A DNA stretch of 64,000 nucleotides from Adhaeribacter_A terreus (GCF_042657365.1 NZ_JBHSKT010000003.1:451686-515685), one strand, 5' to 3'; positions 39,538 to 47,345 are shown, numbered from the stretch's first letter. The notes: generated by a model from the sequence alone, not told the origin. Translations and numbers: made by a program.

Positions 39538-40253
39538 TGAAAATTCTGCTTATCGGCTATGGCAAAATGGGTAAAACCATTGAGCAATTAGCTTTAGCCA
39601 AAGGCCACGAGATCGTCGGCAAATTAGACCATACTTCGGCGTCGCAGCTTACTTCTTTTAACGCTCAAAACACCGACGTAGCCATTGAATTCACTCATCC
39701 GGAGGCGGCTTTCAGTAATATTTCCTATTGCCTGGAAAACGGTATTCCGGTGGTTTCGGGTTCTACGGGCTGGCAGGAGCGCATGCAGGAAGCCAGAGAA
39801 CTTTGCGAGAAAAACGCAGGAAGTTTTATGTATGCTTCAAATTTCAGCATCGGGGTTAACCTGTTTTTTCATTTTAATGAATATATTGCTTCGCGAATGC
39901 AGCAATACCCGGAATATGCTGTTGGCATTCGGGAAATTCACCATACTCAGAAAGTAGATCACCCAAGCGGCACAGCAATTACAACCGCTGAAGGCATTCT
40001 GCAAAGCTACCAGAACCTGGATGGCTGGGTGAATGAAGCTCCCGAAACCGAAGGGAAATTACCGATTGTTTCGGAACGTACCGACGATGTAATAGGAACG
40101 CACATTGTGCGTTATGCTTCTGCCATTGACGAAATTGAACTGAGCCACGTAGCGCATTCCAGAACCGGTTTTGCGGCCGGCGCTTTAATGGCTGCGGAAT
40201 GGCTGCCAGGCAAAAAAGGGGTTTTCGGTATGAAAGACCTGATGAACTTATAA
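39537..40253 (+). CDS. dapB: 4-hydroxy-tetrahydrodipicolinate reductase DapB
   Basis: A 238-residue reductase of the diaminopimelate/lysine pathway. 'MKILLIGYGKMGKTIEQLAL' is the dinucleotide-binding motif (G-x-G-x-M-G). 'VAIEFTHPEAAFSNISYCLE', 'PVVSGSTGWQERMQEARELC' and 'MYASNFSIGVNLFFHFNEYI' are conserved DapB blocks, and 'EIHHTQKVDHPSGTAITTAE' carries the catalytic His and Lys. The protein is slightly short, as is common in this phylum. It overlaps the DUF5683 stop by one base and is followed 15 bases later by lepB, so parA-parB-DUF5683-dapB-lepB may form one transcript. Confidence 0.95.
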   Translation: MKILLIGYGKMGKTIEQLALAKGHEIVGKLDHTSASQLTSFNAQNTDVAIEFTHPEAAFSNISYCLENGIPVVSGSTGWQERMQEARELCEKNAGSFMYASNFSIGVNLFFHFNEYIASRMQQYPEYAVGIREIHHTQKVDHPSGTAITTAEGILQSYQNLDGWVNEAPETEGKLPIVSERTDDVIGTHIVRYASAIDEIELSHVAHSRTGFAAGALMAAEWLPGKKGVFGMKDLMNL

Positions 40254-40268
40254 CAAACTACTGAAACT

Positions 40269-41369
40269 ATGAGCGTAACTTTTTGGAAGAAAAAAGAAAC
40301 CAGACCACAGGAAAAAAAAGGCTTCTTCCGGGAATGGGGCGATGCCATTATGTTTGCCGTGGTGGCTGCTACGCTTATCCGCTGGGCTACGTTTGAGGCT
40401 TATACTATTCCAACGCCATCCATGGAAAGTTCGCTTTTGGTAGGAGATTACCTTTTTGTAAGCAAACTGCATTACGGCCCACGCACCCCGATCACACCTT
40501 TGCAGGTTCCTTTAACCCACCAAACCATCTGGGGCACCAGCATTCCTTCTTATTCCGACTTAATTCAGTTAAAACAATACCGTTTACCGGGTTTTACCAG
40601 TGTAAAGAATAACGATGTTGTGGTATTTAACGTGCCTTTCGAAGACCAGCATCCGGCGGACCTGAGAACGAATTATATTAAGCGTTGCGTGGGAATTGCC
40701 GGTGATGTGCTGGAATTACGCGATATGCAGGTTTATATTAACGGCAAACCAGCAGAAAATCCGGAAGGCATGCAGAACCGCTACCTGTTAGAAACCAGCT
40801 CAATGCTGGACGCTGATTTTTTCCGGAACCTGGGCATTAGTCTTGCCGGCATTCAGCCGATACAGGGTGGTTACGTGGTAGATTGTACGCCGGAACAGGC
40901 TGAAAAATTCAAGAGCATGGACTTTATTAAAACCGTGCATTTAGACAAAGATGTTCCCGGCCGGGCCGATGCTGAAGTTTACCCGCATGCGCCAAGCCTG
41001 CTGAAATGGAACCGCGATAATTACGGCCCTATCATGATTCCGAAAGAAGGCCAGACCATTAAACTAACCGCTGAAACGACTCCGATCTACGAGCCGGTGA
41101 TCCGGAAATATGAAGGCAATAAAAATGTAGGCTATGAAAACGGGATTATCTCGGTAGATGGCAAACCAATTACAGAATATACTTTCAAACAGGATTATTA
41201 CTTTATGATGGGTGATAACCGCCACAATTCCGCTGACTCACGTTATTGGGGTTTTGTACCGGAAGATCATGTGGTTGGCAAGGCTGTTTTAGTCTGGATG
41301 TCGATGGATCCGAATGGCGGTGTATCAGGTAAAATTCGCTGGAACCGTTTGTTTAACCTTATTGATTAA
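40269..41369 (+). CDS. lepB: Signal peptidase I LepB
   Basis: A 366-residue inner-membrane serine protease that cleaves signal peptides. One N-terminal helix ('DAIMFAVVAATLIRWATFEA') is followed by 'YTIPTPSMESSLLVGDYLFV' with the catalytic serine in P-S-M. The general-base lysine is in 'NYIKRCVGIAGDVLELRD', and the C-terminal block is 'YFMMGDNRHNSADSRYWGFV'. A long insertion of about 130 residues lies between the lysine box and the last box, as in other Bacteroidota LepB proteins. It ends in a terminator. Confidence 0.95.
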   Translation: MSVTFWKKKETRPQEKKGFFREWGDAIMFAVVAATLIRWATFEAYTIPTPSMESSLLVGDYLFVSKLHYGPRTPITPLQVPLTHQTIWGTSIPSYSDLIQLKQYRLPGFTSVKNNDVVVFNVPFEDQHPADLRTNYIKRCVGIAGDVLELRDMQVYINGKPAENPEGMQNRYLLETSSMLDADFFRNLGISLAGIQPIQGGYVVDCTPEQAEKFKSMDFIKTVHLDKDVPGRADAEVYPHAPSLLKWNRDNYGPIMIPKEGQTIKLTAETTPIYEPVIRKYEGNKNVGYENGIISVDGKPITEYTFKQDYYFMMGDNRHNSADSRYWGFVPEDHVVGKAVLVWMSMDPNGGVSGKIRWNRLFNLID

Positions 41370-41389
41370 GTTAAATTGTTAATTGAATA

Positions 41390-41422
41390 AAAAAAGCGCT
41401 GGAGAAATTCAGCGCTTTTTTT
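41390..41422 (+). terminator. Terminator of lepB
   Basis: Stem AAAGCGCTGGA / TTCAGCGCTTT with a T run. Confidence 0.85.
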
Positions 41423-41425
41423 ATT

Positions 41426-41455
41426 GAGTTTTGGTGGCTAAAAGGGTACCGTTTT
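41426..41455 (-). repeat. Dispersed element, copy 31
   Basis: The minus-strand core is AAAACGGTACCCTTTT, spacer AGCCA, arm CCAAAACTC. It lies between the convergent lepB and ung genes. Confidence 0.8.
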
Positions 41456-41474
41456 TTGAGGAATTCTTTCTTTT

Positions 41475-41502
41475 GTAGCGTAGGGTTTAAATCCTACGCT
41501 AC
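41475..41502. repeat. Perfect inverted repeat GTAGCGTAGG / CCTACGCTAC
   Basis: Ten-base perfect arms around GTTTAAAT; the centre TTTAAA is itself palindromic. It is flanked by CTTTT on the left and AAAAAA on the right. It could act as a minus-strand terminator or be a small palindromic repeat. Confidence 0.7.
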
Positions 41503-41546
41503 GGAAAAAATACTTTAACCAACAATTTAACAATTAACTATCAAAC

Positions 41547-42209
41547 CTACCAGTCAATTTCCTTTTTGCCGTGGGCTTTTAAATAGGCGTTGGCTTTGCT
41601 GAAATGGTGCGTACCGAAAAAACCTTTATCGGCGGCAAAGGGAGATGGATGCGCTGCTTTTAAAACGAGGTGTTTAGTATCGTCGATAATGGCGCCTTTC
41701 TTTTGCGCGTAAGCACCCCAAAGCAGGAAAACCACGTTCTTTTTCTCGTCGGAAATTTTCTTAATTACGGCATCTGTAAACGTTTCCCAACCTTTATTCT
41801 GGTGCGAACCTGCAGTATTGGCCCGAACCGTAAGCGTAGCATTCAGCAATAAAACGCCTTGCTCCGCCCAACGTTCCAGGTTTCCGCTTGCCGGAATTTC
41901 TTTACCCAGGTCGTCTTTAATTTCTTTAAAAATATTGCGCAGCGAAGGCGGGGTTCTGATGCCTTCGTTCACAGAAAAAGCTAAACCATTCGCCTGACCC
42001 GGACCGTGATAAGGATCCTGGCCCAGGATCACCACTTCTACTTTATCGAAAGGGCATTCTTCAAACGCGTGAAAGATCTGTTTACCGGGCGGAAATATCT
42101 GCTGCGTGGCGTATTCCTGCTTTACAAACGCAATAAGATCCTTAAAATATTGCTTTTCAAATTCCTGGTGTAATACTTTTTGCCAGCTTTCTTCTATCTT
42201 TACATGCAT
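41547..42209 (-). CDS. ung: Uracil-DNA glycosylase Ung
   Basis: A 220-residue base-excision repair enzyme removing uracil from DNA. Motif A 'VVILGQDPYHGPGQANGLAF' contains the water-activating Asp, and motif B 'LKAAHPSPFAADKGFFGTHH' contains the Leu-intercalation loop and catalytic His. Also typical are 'PSLRNIFKEIKDDLG' and 'WAEQGVLLLNATLTVRANTA'. It is a family 1 enzyme of normal length. It is separate from neighbours: convergent with lepB and divergent from apaG. Confidence 0.96.
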   Translation of the reverse strand: MHVKIEESWQKVLHQEFEKQYFKDLIAFVKQEYATQQIFPPGKQIFHAFEECPFDKVEVVILGQDPYHGPGQANGLAFSVNEGIRTPPSLRNIFKEIKDDLGKEIPASGNLERWAEQGVLLLNATLTVRANTAGSHQNKGWETFTDAVIKKISDEKKNVVFLLWGAYAQKKGAIIDDTKHLVLKAAHPSPFAADKGFFGTHHFSKANAYLKAHGKKEIDW

Positions 42210-42217
42210 AAGCAGTT

Positions 42218-42248
42218 TTACTTTTTCGGATTAAAAGGATACCATTTA
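42218..42248 (-). repeat. Dispersed element, copy 32, upstream of ung
   Basis: The minus-strand core is TAAATGGTATCCTTTT, spacer AATCCG, arm AAAAAGTAA. Confidence 0.8.
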
Positions 42249-42326
42249 TTTTTTTCGCGCGTAATAATACGTAAACTTATCACGGGCAATAGCTGTTTAT
42301 AAAACAAATATACGCTGCTTTTTTAT

Positions 42327-42713
42327 ATGGATACCCAGACAACTCAAGGCGTTCAAGTAACGGTTACTACTAATTATCTTCCCGATTATTCGAGCCCGGG
42401 TCAGCAGCACTATGTTTTTGCCTATAAGATCAATATTCAGAACAACAGCGAATTTACCGTAAAACTGCTGCGCCGCTACTGGCAGATCTTCGATTCTAAC
42501 GGTACGGTGCGGGAAGTGGAAGGTGAAGGTGTAGTGGGTCAGCAACCAACGTTAGAGCCCGGCGAATCGCATCAATACGTTTCGGGTTGTAATTTAAAGA
42601 CCGGAATTGGTAAAATGACCGGCTTTTATACCATGGAACGTCTGGTAGATGGCCGCGAATTTAAAGTTGAAATTCCGGAATTTGTTTTGATCGTACCTTA
42701 TAAACTGAATTAA
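42327..42713 (+). CDS. apaG: ApaG-domain protein
   Basis: A 128-residue immunoglobulin-like beta-sandwich. The conserved run 'YVFAYKINIQNNSEFTVKLL' leads into 'RRYWQIFDSNGTVREVEGEG' and 'VVGQQPTLEPGESHQYVSGC', with 'GFYTMERLVDGREFKVEIPE' at the end. This is the full ApaG pattern. ApaG has been tied to Co2+/Mg2+ efflux and diadenosine tetraphosphate phenotypes, but its biochemical role is unsettled. The methyltransferase gene starts 7 bases after its stop. Confidence 0.94.
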   Translation: MDTQTTQGVQVTVTTNYLPDYSSPGQQHYVFAYKINIQNNSEFTVKLLRRYWQIFDSNGTVREVEGEGVVGQQPTLEPGESHQYVSGCNLKTGIGKMTGFYTMERLVDGREFKVEIPEFVLIVPYKLN

Positions 42714-42719
42714 AATTTC

Positions 42720-43505
42720 GTGTTTCCACTTCGGCTTGCTGCAAAATATGCGCAACATTTAACCCGCTCTTTCCGCCTGCATGGCATTCATTCGCCGTTC
42801 GTTTTCAATCTGCAACACCAGGTTATAGACCACAAAGGTACGTTTGCCGCTTACCTTTTAATTGAAGACCTGCGCCATGTATTACTGGAAGATAACCGGA
42901 AAATTACGATCAAAGATTTCGGGGCTGGTTCTAAAACCAATGCCGGCCGCACCCGCAAAGTAAAAGACATTGCCAGAATTTCGGCAAAAGCTCCAAAACA
43001 TGCACAGCTTTTATTCCGGCTGGTTAACCATTTTGCACCGGAAACCATTTTTGATCTCGGGACTTCGCTTGGTTTAACTACAGCTTATTTAGCTTCCGCA
43101 CGCCGCAGCAGCACCGTTTATACCTTCGAAGGTTGCCCGGAAACGGCTGCTATTGCCCGCGAGAATTTCAAAAGCCTGAAGCTTGGCAATATTCACTTAG
43201 TAGAAGGAAACCTGGACGAAACGCTATCAGAAACGCTTAAAAAAGTCGATAAAGTAGATTTCGTTTTCTTCGATGGGAATCACCGTTACGAACCAACCAT
43301 GCGGTATTTCCGGCAGTGTTTAGCCAAAGCACACGAAGATACCGTTTTTGTAATTGATGATATTTACTGGAGCGCTGAAATGGAACGCGCCTGGAAAGAA
43401 ATTGCCGCCATGCCGGAAGTTACGGTTGCGTTAGACCTATTTCAAATCGGTATCGTTTTCTTCCGAAAAAGTCAGGTGAAAGAATATTTTACGATCAGGT
43501 ATTAA
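42720..43505 (+). CDS. Class I SAM-dependent methyltransferase
   Basis: A 261-residue protein starting with GTG, 7 bases after apaG. 'APETIFDLGTSLGLTTAYLA' gives motif I (D-x-G-x-x-x-G), 'STVYTFEGCPETAAIARENF' the acidic residue after beta-2, and 'KVDFVFFDGNHRYEPTMRYF' motif IV with D-G-N-H, similar to catechol O-methyltransferase-like or TylF-type enzymes. The first 100 residues ('HGIHSPFVFNLQHQVI') carry no common domain. The substrate is unknown. The 3' half contains two matches to the dispersed element (copies 33 and 34), the second near-perfect. Confidence 0.85.
   Translation: MFPLRLAAKYAQHLTRSFRLHGIHSPFVFNLQHQVIDHKGTFAAYLLIEDLRHVLLEDNRKITIKDFGAGSKTNAGRTRKVKDIARISAKAPKHAQLLFRLVNHFAPETIFDLGTSLGLTTAYLASARRSSTVYTFEGCPETAAIARENFKSLKLGNIHLVEGNLDETLSETLKKVDKVDFVFFDGNHRYEPTMRYFRQCLAKAHEDTVFVIDDIYWSAEMERAWKEIAAMPEVTVALDLFQIGIVFFRKSQVKEYFTIRY
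43218..43247 (+). repeat. Dispersed element, copy 33, inside the methyltransferase gene
   Basis: GAAACGCTATCAGAAA, spacer CGCTT, arm AAAAAAGTC. It encodes 'ETLSETLKKVD'. Confidence 0.5.
43443..43473 (+). repeat. Dispersed element, copy 34, inside the methyltransferase gene
   Basis: CAAATCGGTATCGTTTT, spacer CTTCC, arm GAAAAAGTC. It encodes 'QIGIVFFRKSQ' near the C-terminus. Confidence 0.75.
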
Positions 43506-43509
43506 CGAT

Positions 43510-43607
43510 TGTAGAGACGCTATACTTTGCGTCTTTTTTATGCCCGATCATTTCCGGAATAATAAATTTTAAAATAAAAAAGAGACGCAAATTATTGCGT
43601 CTCTACA
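43510..43607. mobile_element. MITE-like element with GAGACGC inverted ends, copy B
   Basis: Left end TGTAGAGACGCTATACTTTG and right end (reverse complement TTGTAGAGACGCAATAATTT) enclose about 45 bp. The ends match copy A at 1071-1213 but the interior does not. It lies between convergent genes, where its hairpins could end transcription both ways. Confidence 0.65.
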
Positions 43608-43631
43608 AAAGGGTTTACAACAGTTTTTCAT

Positions 43632-44438
43632 TTACCGAATGGCCTGCCGGATTTTCACCAGCTTCGTCAGCAACATTTCCAGGTTATCGAGCGCCAGCAT
43701 ATTCGCGCCATCCGATTTTGCTGTAGCAGGCGTTGGATGCGTTTCAATGAACAAACCTTCGGCGCCCACCGCAATAGCAGCTTTGGCAATCGTTTCAATT
43801 AAAGCTGGTTGGCCACCGGTTACGCCGGAAGTCTGGTTTGGCTGCTGCAAAGAATGCGTTACATCCATCACTACCGGAACGCCAAAGCTTTGCATGATCG
43901 GTAAATTCCGGAAATCTACTACCATATCTGAATAGCCAAAAGAGTTACCGCGGTCAGTCAGAATAATATTTTCGTTACCGGAATCGCGAAGTTTTCCAAC
44001 GGCAAATTGCATGGCTTCGCCGGAAAGGAATTGGCCTTTTTTCACGTTCACCGTTTTACCGGTTTTGGCTGCAGCAACCAACAGATCGGTCTGGCGGCAA
44101 AGAAAAGCCGGGATCTGCAGCACATCCACGTATTCAGCCGCCATAGCCGCTTCCGCACTTTCGTGGATATCCGTTACGGTTGGAATGTTGAAGGTCTCTC
44201 CCACTTTCCGCAGAATTTTCAGGGCTTTTTCATCGCCAATGCCAGTAAAAGAATCGAGGCGCGAACGGTTGGCTTTGCGGTAAGAACCTTTAAAAATGAA
44301 CGGAATCTGCAGGCGGTCGGTAATGGCTTTAATGCGTTCCGCAATTTCCAGCGCCATTTCTTCCCCTTCTATGGCACAAGGCCCGGCCATTAAAAAGAAA
44401 TTGCCGGATTCTGTATTTCGTAAATTAGGAATATTCAT
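43632..44438 (-). CDS. kdsA: 3-deoxy-8-phosphooctulonate synthase KdsA
   Basis: A 268-residue aldolase-like TIM barrel that condenses phosphoenolpyruvate and arabinose 5-phosphate to Kdo 8-phosphate, an early step in making the lipopolysaccharide inner core. Signature blocks: 'FFLMAGPCAIEGEEMALEIA', 'FIFKGSYRKANRSRLDSFTG', 'VTDIHESAEAAMAAEYVDVL', 'VKKGQFLSGEAMQFAV' and 'VVMDVTHSLQQPNQTSGVTG'. It lies alone; no kdsB or kdsD is adjacent. Confidence 0.96.
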   Translation of the reverse strand: MNIPNLRNTESGNFFLMAGPCAIEGEEMALEIAERIKAITDRLQIPFIFKGSYRKANRSRLDSFTGIGDEKALKILRKVGETFNIPTVTDIHESAEAAMAAEYVDVLQIPAFLCRQTDLLVAAAKTGKTVNVKKGQFLSGEAMQFAVGKLRDSGNENIILTDRGNSFGYSDMVVDFRNLPIMQSFGVPVVMDVTHSLQQPNQTSGVTGGQPALIETIAKAAIAVGAEGLFIETHPTPATAKSDGANMLALDNLEMLLTKLVKIRQAIR

Positions 44439-44499
44439 TTGAGTGATTAATATTTAGTGATGAATGAATAGTGAATAGTTTTCAGAATAATTAAATCTG

Positions 44500-44529
44500 A
44501 AAACGCTATAGTTTTGGCCTTGGAAAGTC
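44500..44529 (+). repeat. Dispersed element, copy 35
   Basis: AAAACGCTATAGTTTT, spacer GGCCTT, arm GGAAAGTC. It lies upstream of kdsA. Confidence 0.8.
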
Positions 44530-44570
44530 AAAAAAGCAAATTAATACGGGTCTTGATTCCAGTATAATTC

Positions 44571-45164
44571 TCAATTCTCTTTCCGTTCCAGAATCATAAA
44601 CAATTCGCGGCCGGCTCGTGGCTTTACCGAGTTGTAAGCTGGTGCAAAGGTACGGAAATGAAAGTAAGGCTCGAAATAAACGCGGTATTCTTCGGCACTG
44701 CCACCAAAGGGCGGACCAGGATTTTCAAAAGTAGTATTAAACAGTAAACCCACCAGTTTTCCGCCTGGTTTTAGCAATTCAGCGCATTTTTTGGCATAAG
44801 CAGGCCGCAGCTCCGGGTTTATGGCGCAGAAAAAAGTTTGCTCCAGAATCAGATCGAAAGTATCCTGGATTTCAAAAAAATTCTGGTGCAGTAAATGCTC
44901 AGCTGGAAAATCCGGAACGCGTTGTTTTAATGCTTGTAAAGGCGATTCCGCAATGTCGGCCACGTACACTTCCGTAAATCCCAACTGGTGCAGATACTCG
45001 GCTTCGTAGGCATTTCCGGCTCCTGGAATCAGGATCTTCAATTTCTGGCTCGATAATTGGTGAGTGTAGGCCTTCAATGGAGGTGAAACCGCACCCAGAT
45101 CCCAACCGGTTTGGGCGTTCTTATATCGGGTCTGCCAATAATCAGGACTCAAATTCGTTTCCAT
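44571..45164 (-). CDS. SAM-dependent methyltransferase, thiopurine-methyltransferase-like
   Basis: A 197-residue methyltransferase. The start is at 'METNLSPDYWQTRYKNAQTG', because the frame upstream overlaps the divergent gene and its promoter. 'GWDLGAVSPPLKAYTHQL' matches the TPMT-type start W-(D/E)-x-G-x-x-x-P-x-(L/F). 'KILIPGAGNAYEAEYLHQLG' is motif I, 'DIAESPLQALKQR' follows, and 'FDLILEQTFFCAINPELRPA' matches motif IV of this family. Bacterial relatives methylate selenium, tellurium, thiols or halides; the substrate is not decided here. Confidence 0.85.
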   Translation of the reverse strand: METNLSPDYWQTRYKNAQTGWDLGAVSPPLKAYTHQLSSQKLKILIPGAGNAYEAEYLHQLGFTEVYVADIAESPLQALKQRVPDFPAEHLLHQNFFEIQDTFDLILEQTFFCAINPELRPAYAKKCAELLKPGGKLVGLLFNTTFENPGPPFGGSAEEYRVYFEPYFHFRTFAPAYNSVKPRAGRELFMILERKEN

Positions 45165-45204
45165 TTTATATTTTTTTTGCAAGCTAAGTAATTTTAACGG
45201 CACG

Positions 45205-45235
45205 TTTGCAATAGCGGCATATAACCGTATTTTTG
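45205..45235 (+). promoter_or_regulatory. Promoter of the coiled-coil membrane protein gene
   Basis: TTTG at 45205-45208, 19-base spacer, TATTTTTG at 45228-45235: an exact fit to the Bacteroidota sigma consensus TTTG-N19-TAnnTTTG. The first ATG is 27 bases downstream. Confidence 0.75.
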
Positions 45236-45261
45236 CAAACTGCGTAACCGCAGATTGACCA

Positions 45262-46227
45262 ATGAAAACCCTAAAAGAAACACCCATGAGTGAAACCAAT
45301 TCTGAACGCGACGGCAACCGTAAACTTCTGGTAGTCGGTTTAATTATTGTTCTGCTGAGTATTAACGGTATTCTGTTTTACATGCAGCATCAAACCAAAA
45401 AGAAAATCGACCAGCAGGACGAAACCATCCGGCTGAAAAACACTGAACTCGAAGACAGGATCAAACAATATGAAGCCCTAAAAGCTGATTTTGAACGCCA
45501 GAGCCAGGAATTACAAGGCATGGGCCTTACCAACGATTCTTTACAAAGTAAATTAGAGGCTTTAAATGCCGATCTTAAGAAACTTCGTTCTTTCCGGAAT
45601 ACCAGCTTCAGCCTGGCAGATCAGCGTAAATTTAAACAGCGCGCTGCCAATTTCGAAGCCCAACTAAAGAAAAAAGACGAAGAAATTGCCCGCCTGAAAG
45701 AAGATAACGAAGCCCTTTACGGTGAAAACACCAACTTAAAAACGGCGCAAAACCAACTGAACGACACCATTATTACGGTGAAACGCAACAACCAGGCGCT
45801 GTCGCAGAAAGTAGCAATTGCCTCGCGCTTAGAGGCTCAGAATATTAAGGTTACCACAATTAACCAGAAAGGCAAAGAACGCGAAGACAGCGACGAAGAA
45901 TTCCGGGCAAAACGCGTAGATAAAATTAAAGTAGCTTTCCGTTTAGCGAAAAATGAAGTAGCCGAAAAAGAGAACAAAGAGATCATGATGCGTTTGATCG
46001 AACCGGATGGCGCGGCTCTGTATAACCTTTCTACCGGTTCTGGTACCTTTATGGTAAACGGCCAGGAAACCTTCTACACCGCCAAACGCGATCTTTTATT
46101 CGATAATTCTGGTCAGGAAGTATCGTTTATTTACTCGAAAGGCGCTCCTTATAAAATCGGTCAGCACACCATTGAGCTTTACGCCGAAGGCCACCTTATC
46201 GGTAAAACTACTTTTACACTGAAATAA
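45262..46227 (+). CDS. Membrane-anchored coiled-coil protein of unknown function
   Basis: A 321-residue protein (313 if the second ATG at 45286, 'MSETNSERDG', is used). A single membrane helix 'LLVVGLIIVLLSINGILFYM' near residues 24-45 is followed by about 150 residues of heptad-patterned coiled coil ('LKNTELEDRIKQYEALKADF', 'AQLKKKDEEIARLKEDNEAL'). The last 110 residues form a beta-rich domain ('RVDKIKVAFRLAKNEVAEKE', 'GQHTIELYAEGHLIGKTTFT'). The layout suggests an inner-membrane anchor with a periplasmic or surface-facing rod and head. Clear homologues are common in Bacteroidota, but I know of no assigned role. Its stop codon begins element copy 36. Confidence 0.8.
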   Translation: MKTLKETPMSETNSERDGNRKLLVVGLIIVLLSINGILFYMQHQTKKKIDQQDETIRLKNTELEDRIKQYEALKADFERQSQELQGMGLTNDSLQSKLEALNADLKKLRSFRNTSFSLADQRKFKQRAANFEAQLKKKDEEIARLKEDNEALYGENTNLKTAQNQLNDTIITVKRNNQALSQKVAIASRLEAQNIKVTTINQKGKEREDSDEEFRAKRVDKIKVAFRLAKNEVAEKENKEIMMRLIEPDGAALYNLSTGSGTFMVNGQETFYTAKRDLLFDNSGQEVSFIYSKGAPYKIGQHTIELYAEGHLIGKTTFTLK

Positions 46228-46255
46228 AACGGTATCGTTTAAAGGCGAAAAAGCC
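46226..46255 (+). repeat. Dispersed element, copy 36, starting in a stop codon
   Basis: AAAACGGTATCGTTTA, spacer AAGGCG, arm AAAAAGCC, where the last bases form part of the following terminator stem. Confidence 0.8.
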
Positions 46256-46285
46256 GCAGCTGAAATTCAGTTGCGGCTTTTTTTA
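46248..46285 (+). terminator. Terminator of the coiled-coil protein gene
   Basis: Stem AAAAAGCCGCAGCTGAA / TTCAGTTGCGGCTTTTT. Confidence 0.85.
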
Positions 46286-46290
46286 TGGGA

Positions 46291-46320
46291 AAAATGGTAT
46301 GGTTTAGGTTGAAAAAAGTC
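46291..46320 (+). repeat. Dispersed element, copy 37
   Basis: AAAATGGTATGGTTTA, spacer GGTTG, arm AAAAAAGTC. It lies between a terminator and the next minus-strand stop. Confidence 0.8.
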
Positions 46321-46336
46321 AGGAAATATTCTAACC

Positions 46337-46984
46337 TTAGTTACGATTCCAGCGTCTTCCGAACTTTAATTTAAGATATACAAAGCTTTCATGTTGTTCA
46401 TTATAAAAACTATCCGGATCTAAATTGAAGCAGAAGCCCGGGTTTATAGCCAACATAAATTTCTCCGATAATGCATGATGAACTTCCAGGCCTGCATGCA
46501 AATAATGCGCCTGCCAAACAGAATGAAAGTCTGTAAACCCCTTGCTAATTGCTCCGGAATGGAGATTCGTTGTTTTCCGATAAATTAACCTACTATAATT
46601 ATAGCCAAACAAAAGATATGGTTTCCAGGCTTGCGTTTCCCTGAAATTAAAATTAACCATTAAATTTAACGGAAGATCCAGGTAAGTATATTTTAATACA
46701 TTCTCACCATGAAAAGGTGAGTAATCAAAAAACCTATAATCTCTATTCTCCTCGAAGGTTCGCACTTGTAAACCTGTGCTTATTCCAAGCCTTTTGCTAA
46801 GCGCAATATCGTAAAAAACACCGCCCAGAGGGAAAACTTTGGTTTCATATTTATCTTTAACACCAACCTGTTTTACTTTTGATGCATTAGCCCCAAATTG
46901 AATTCCTAAAGTATGTTCGCCTTTTTGAGAAAAGGCGAACTCGGCAGAAAAAACACCGAGAATTATAAGTACAGCTTTTTTCAT
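46337..46984 (-). CDS. Outer-membrane beta-barrel protein (PorT-like)
   Basis: A 215-residue protein with a signal peptide ('VLIILGVFSAEFAFSQ') and alternating beta strands ending in aromatic residues ('HTLGIQFGANASKVKQ', 'LGISTGLQVRTFEENRDYRF', 'YLDLPLNLMVNFNFRETQAW', 'FMLAINPGFCFNLDPDS', 'FVYLKLKFGRRW'). The strand count and the short turns suggest an eight-strand barrel of the 'outer membrane protein beta-barrel' type common in Bacteroidota. The codon pattern is slightly more AT-rich than its neighbours. Function is unknown. Confidence 0.75.
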   Translation of the reverse strand: MKKAVLIILGVFSAEFAFSQKGEHTLGIQFGANASKVKQVGVKDKYETKVFPLGGVFYDIALSKRLGISTGLQVRTFEENRDYRFFDYSPFHGENVLKYTYLDLPLNLMVNFNFRETQAWKPYLLFGYNYSRLIYRKTTNLHSGAISKGFTDFHSVWQAHYLHAGLEVHHALSEKFMLAINPGFCFNLDPDSFYNEQHESFVYLKLKFGRRWNRN

Positions 46985-47050
46985 TGTAATTATAATTATT
47001 GATCTAAACTTCTAAACTCCAAAATTGAACAATGTTAGCAAATAAAACCC

Positions 47051-47080
47051 AAAATCGCTAAGCTTTCCGGCTTAAAAAAC
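47051..47080 (+). repeat. Dispersed element, copy 38
   Basis: AAAATCGCTAAGCTTT, spacer CCGGCT, arm TAAAAAAC; one base is shifted in the core. Confidence 0.7.
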
Positions 47081-47115
47081 AAAAAGCCCTGCATAATTAC
47101 TTACACAGGGCTTTT
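47081..47115 (-). terminator. Terminator of the tRNA-Cys transcript
   Basis: On the minus strand, stem AAAAGCCCTG / CAGGGCTTTT is followed by TGTTTTTT. Confidence 0.75.
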
Positions 47116-47126
47116 GTAAATCTCAG

Positions 47127-47197
47127 AGGTGACGAGCGGATTCGAACCGCTGTAGCAGCTTTTGCAGAGCTGAGCCTAGCCACTCGGCCACGTCACC
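47127..47197 (-). tRNA. tRNA-Cys (GCA)
   Basis: Minus-strand 71-nt cloverleaf. The acceptor arm GGTGACG pairs with CGTCACC, with discriminator T as expected for Cys. The anticodon loop CTGCAAA has anticodon GCA, and the T-arm contains GGTTCGAATCC. CCA is not encoded. It lies 12 bases before its terminator. Confidence 0.95.
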
Positions 47198-47292
47198 GTT
47201 TTGATGATGCAAACATACGCCTATTACGCAATATTTCAAATATTCGGGCCGAAATTTTCGCACATTTTTACTAAAACGCTCGCGTTCAGGCA

Positions 47293-47326
47293 TAAAAAAA
47301 CCCGACCTTTTGGCCGGGTTTTTTCT
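47293..47326 (-). terminator. Terminator of rpsA
   Basis: On the minus strand, stem AACCCGGCC / GGTCGGGTT and a T run. Confidence 0.85.
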
Positions 47327-47345
47327 ATTATCAGAATTTCAGGAA

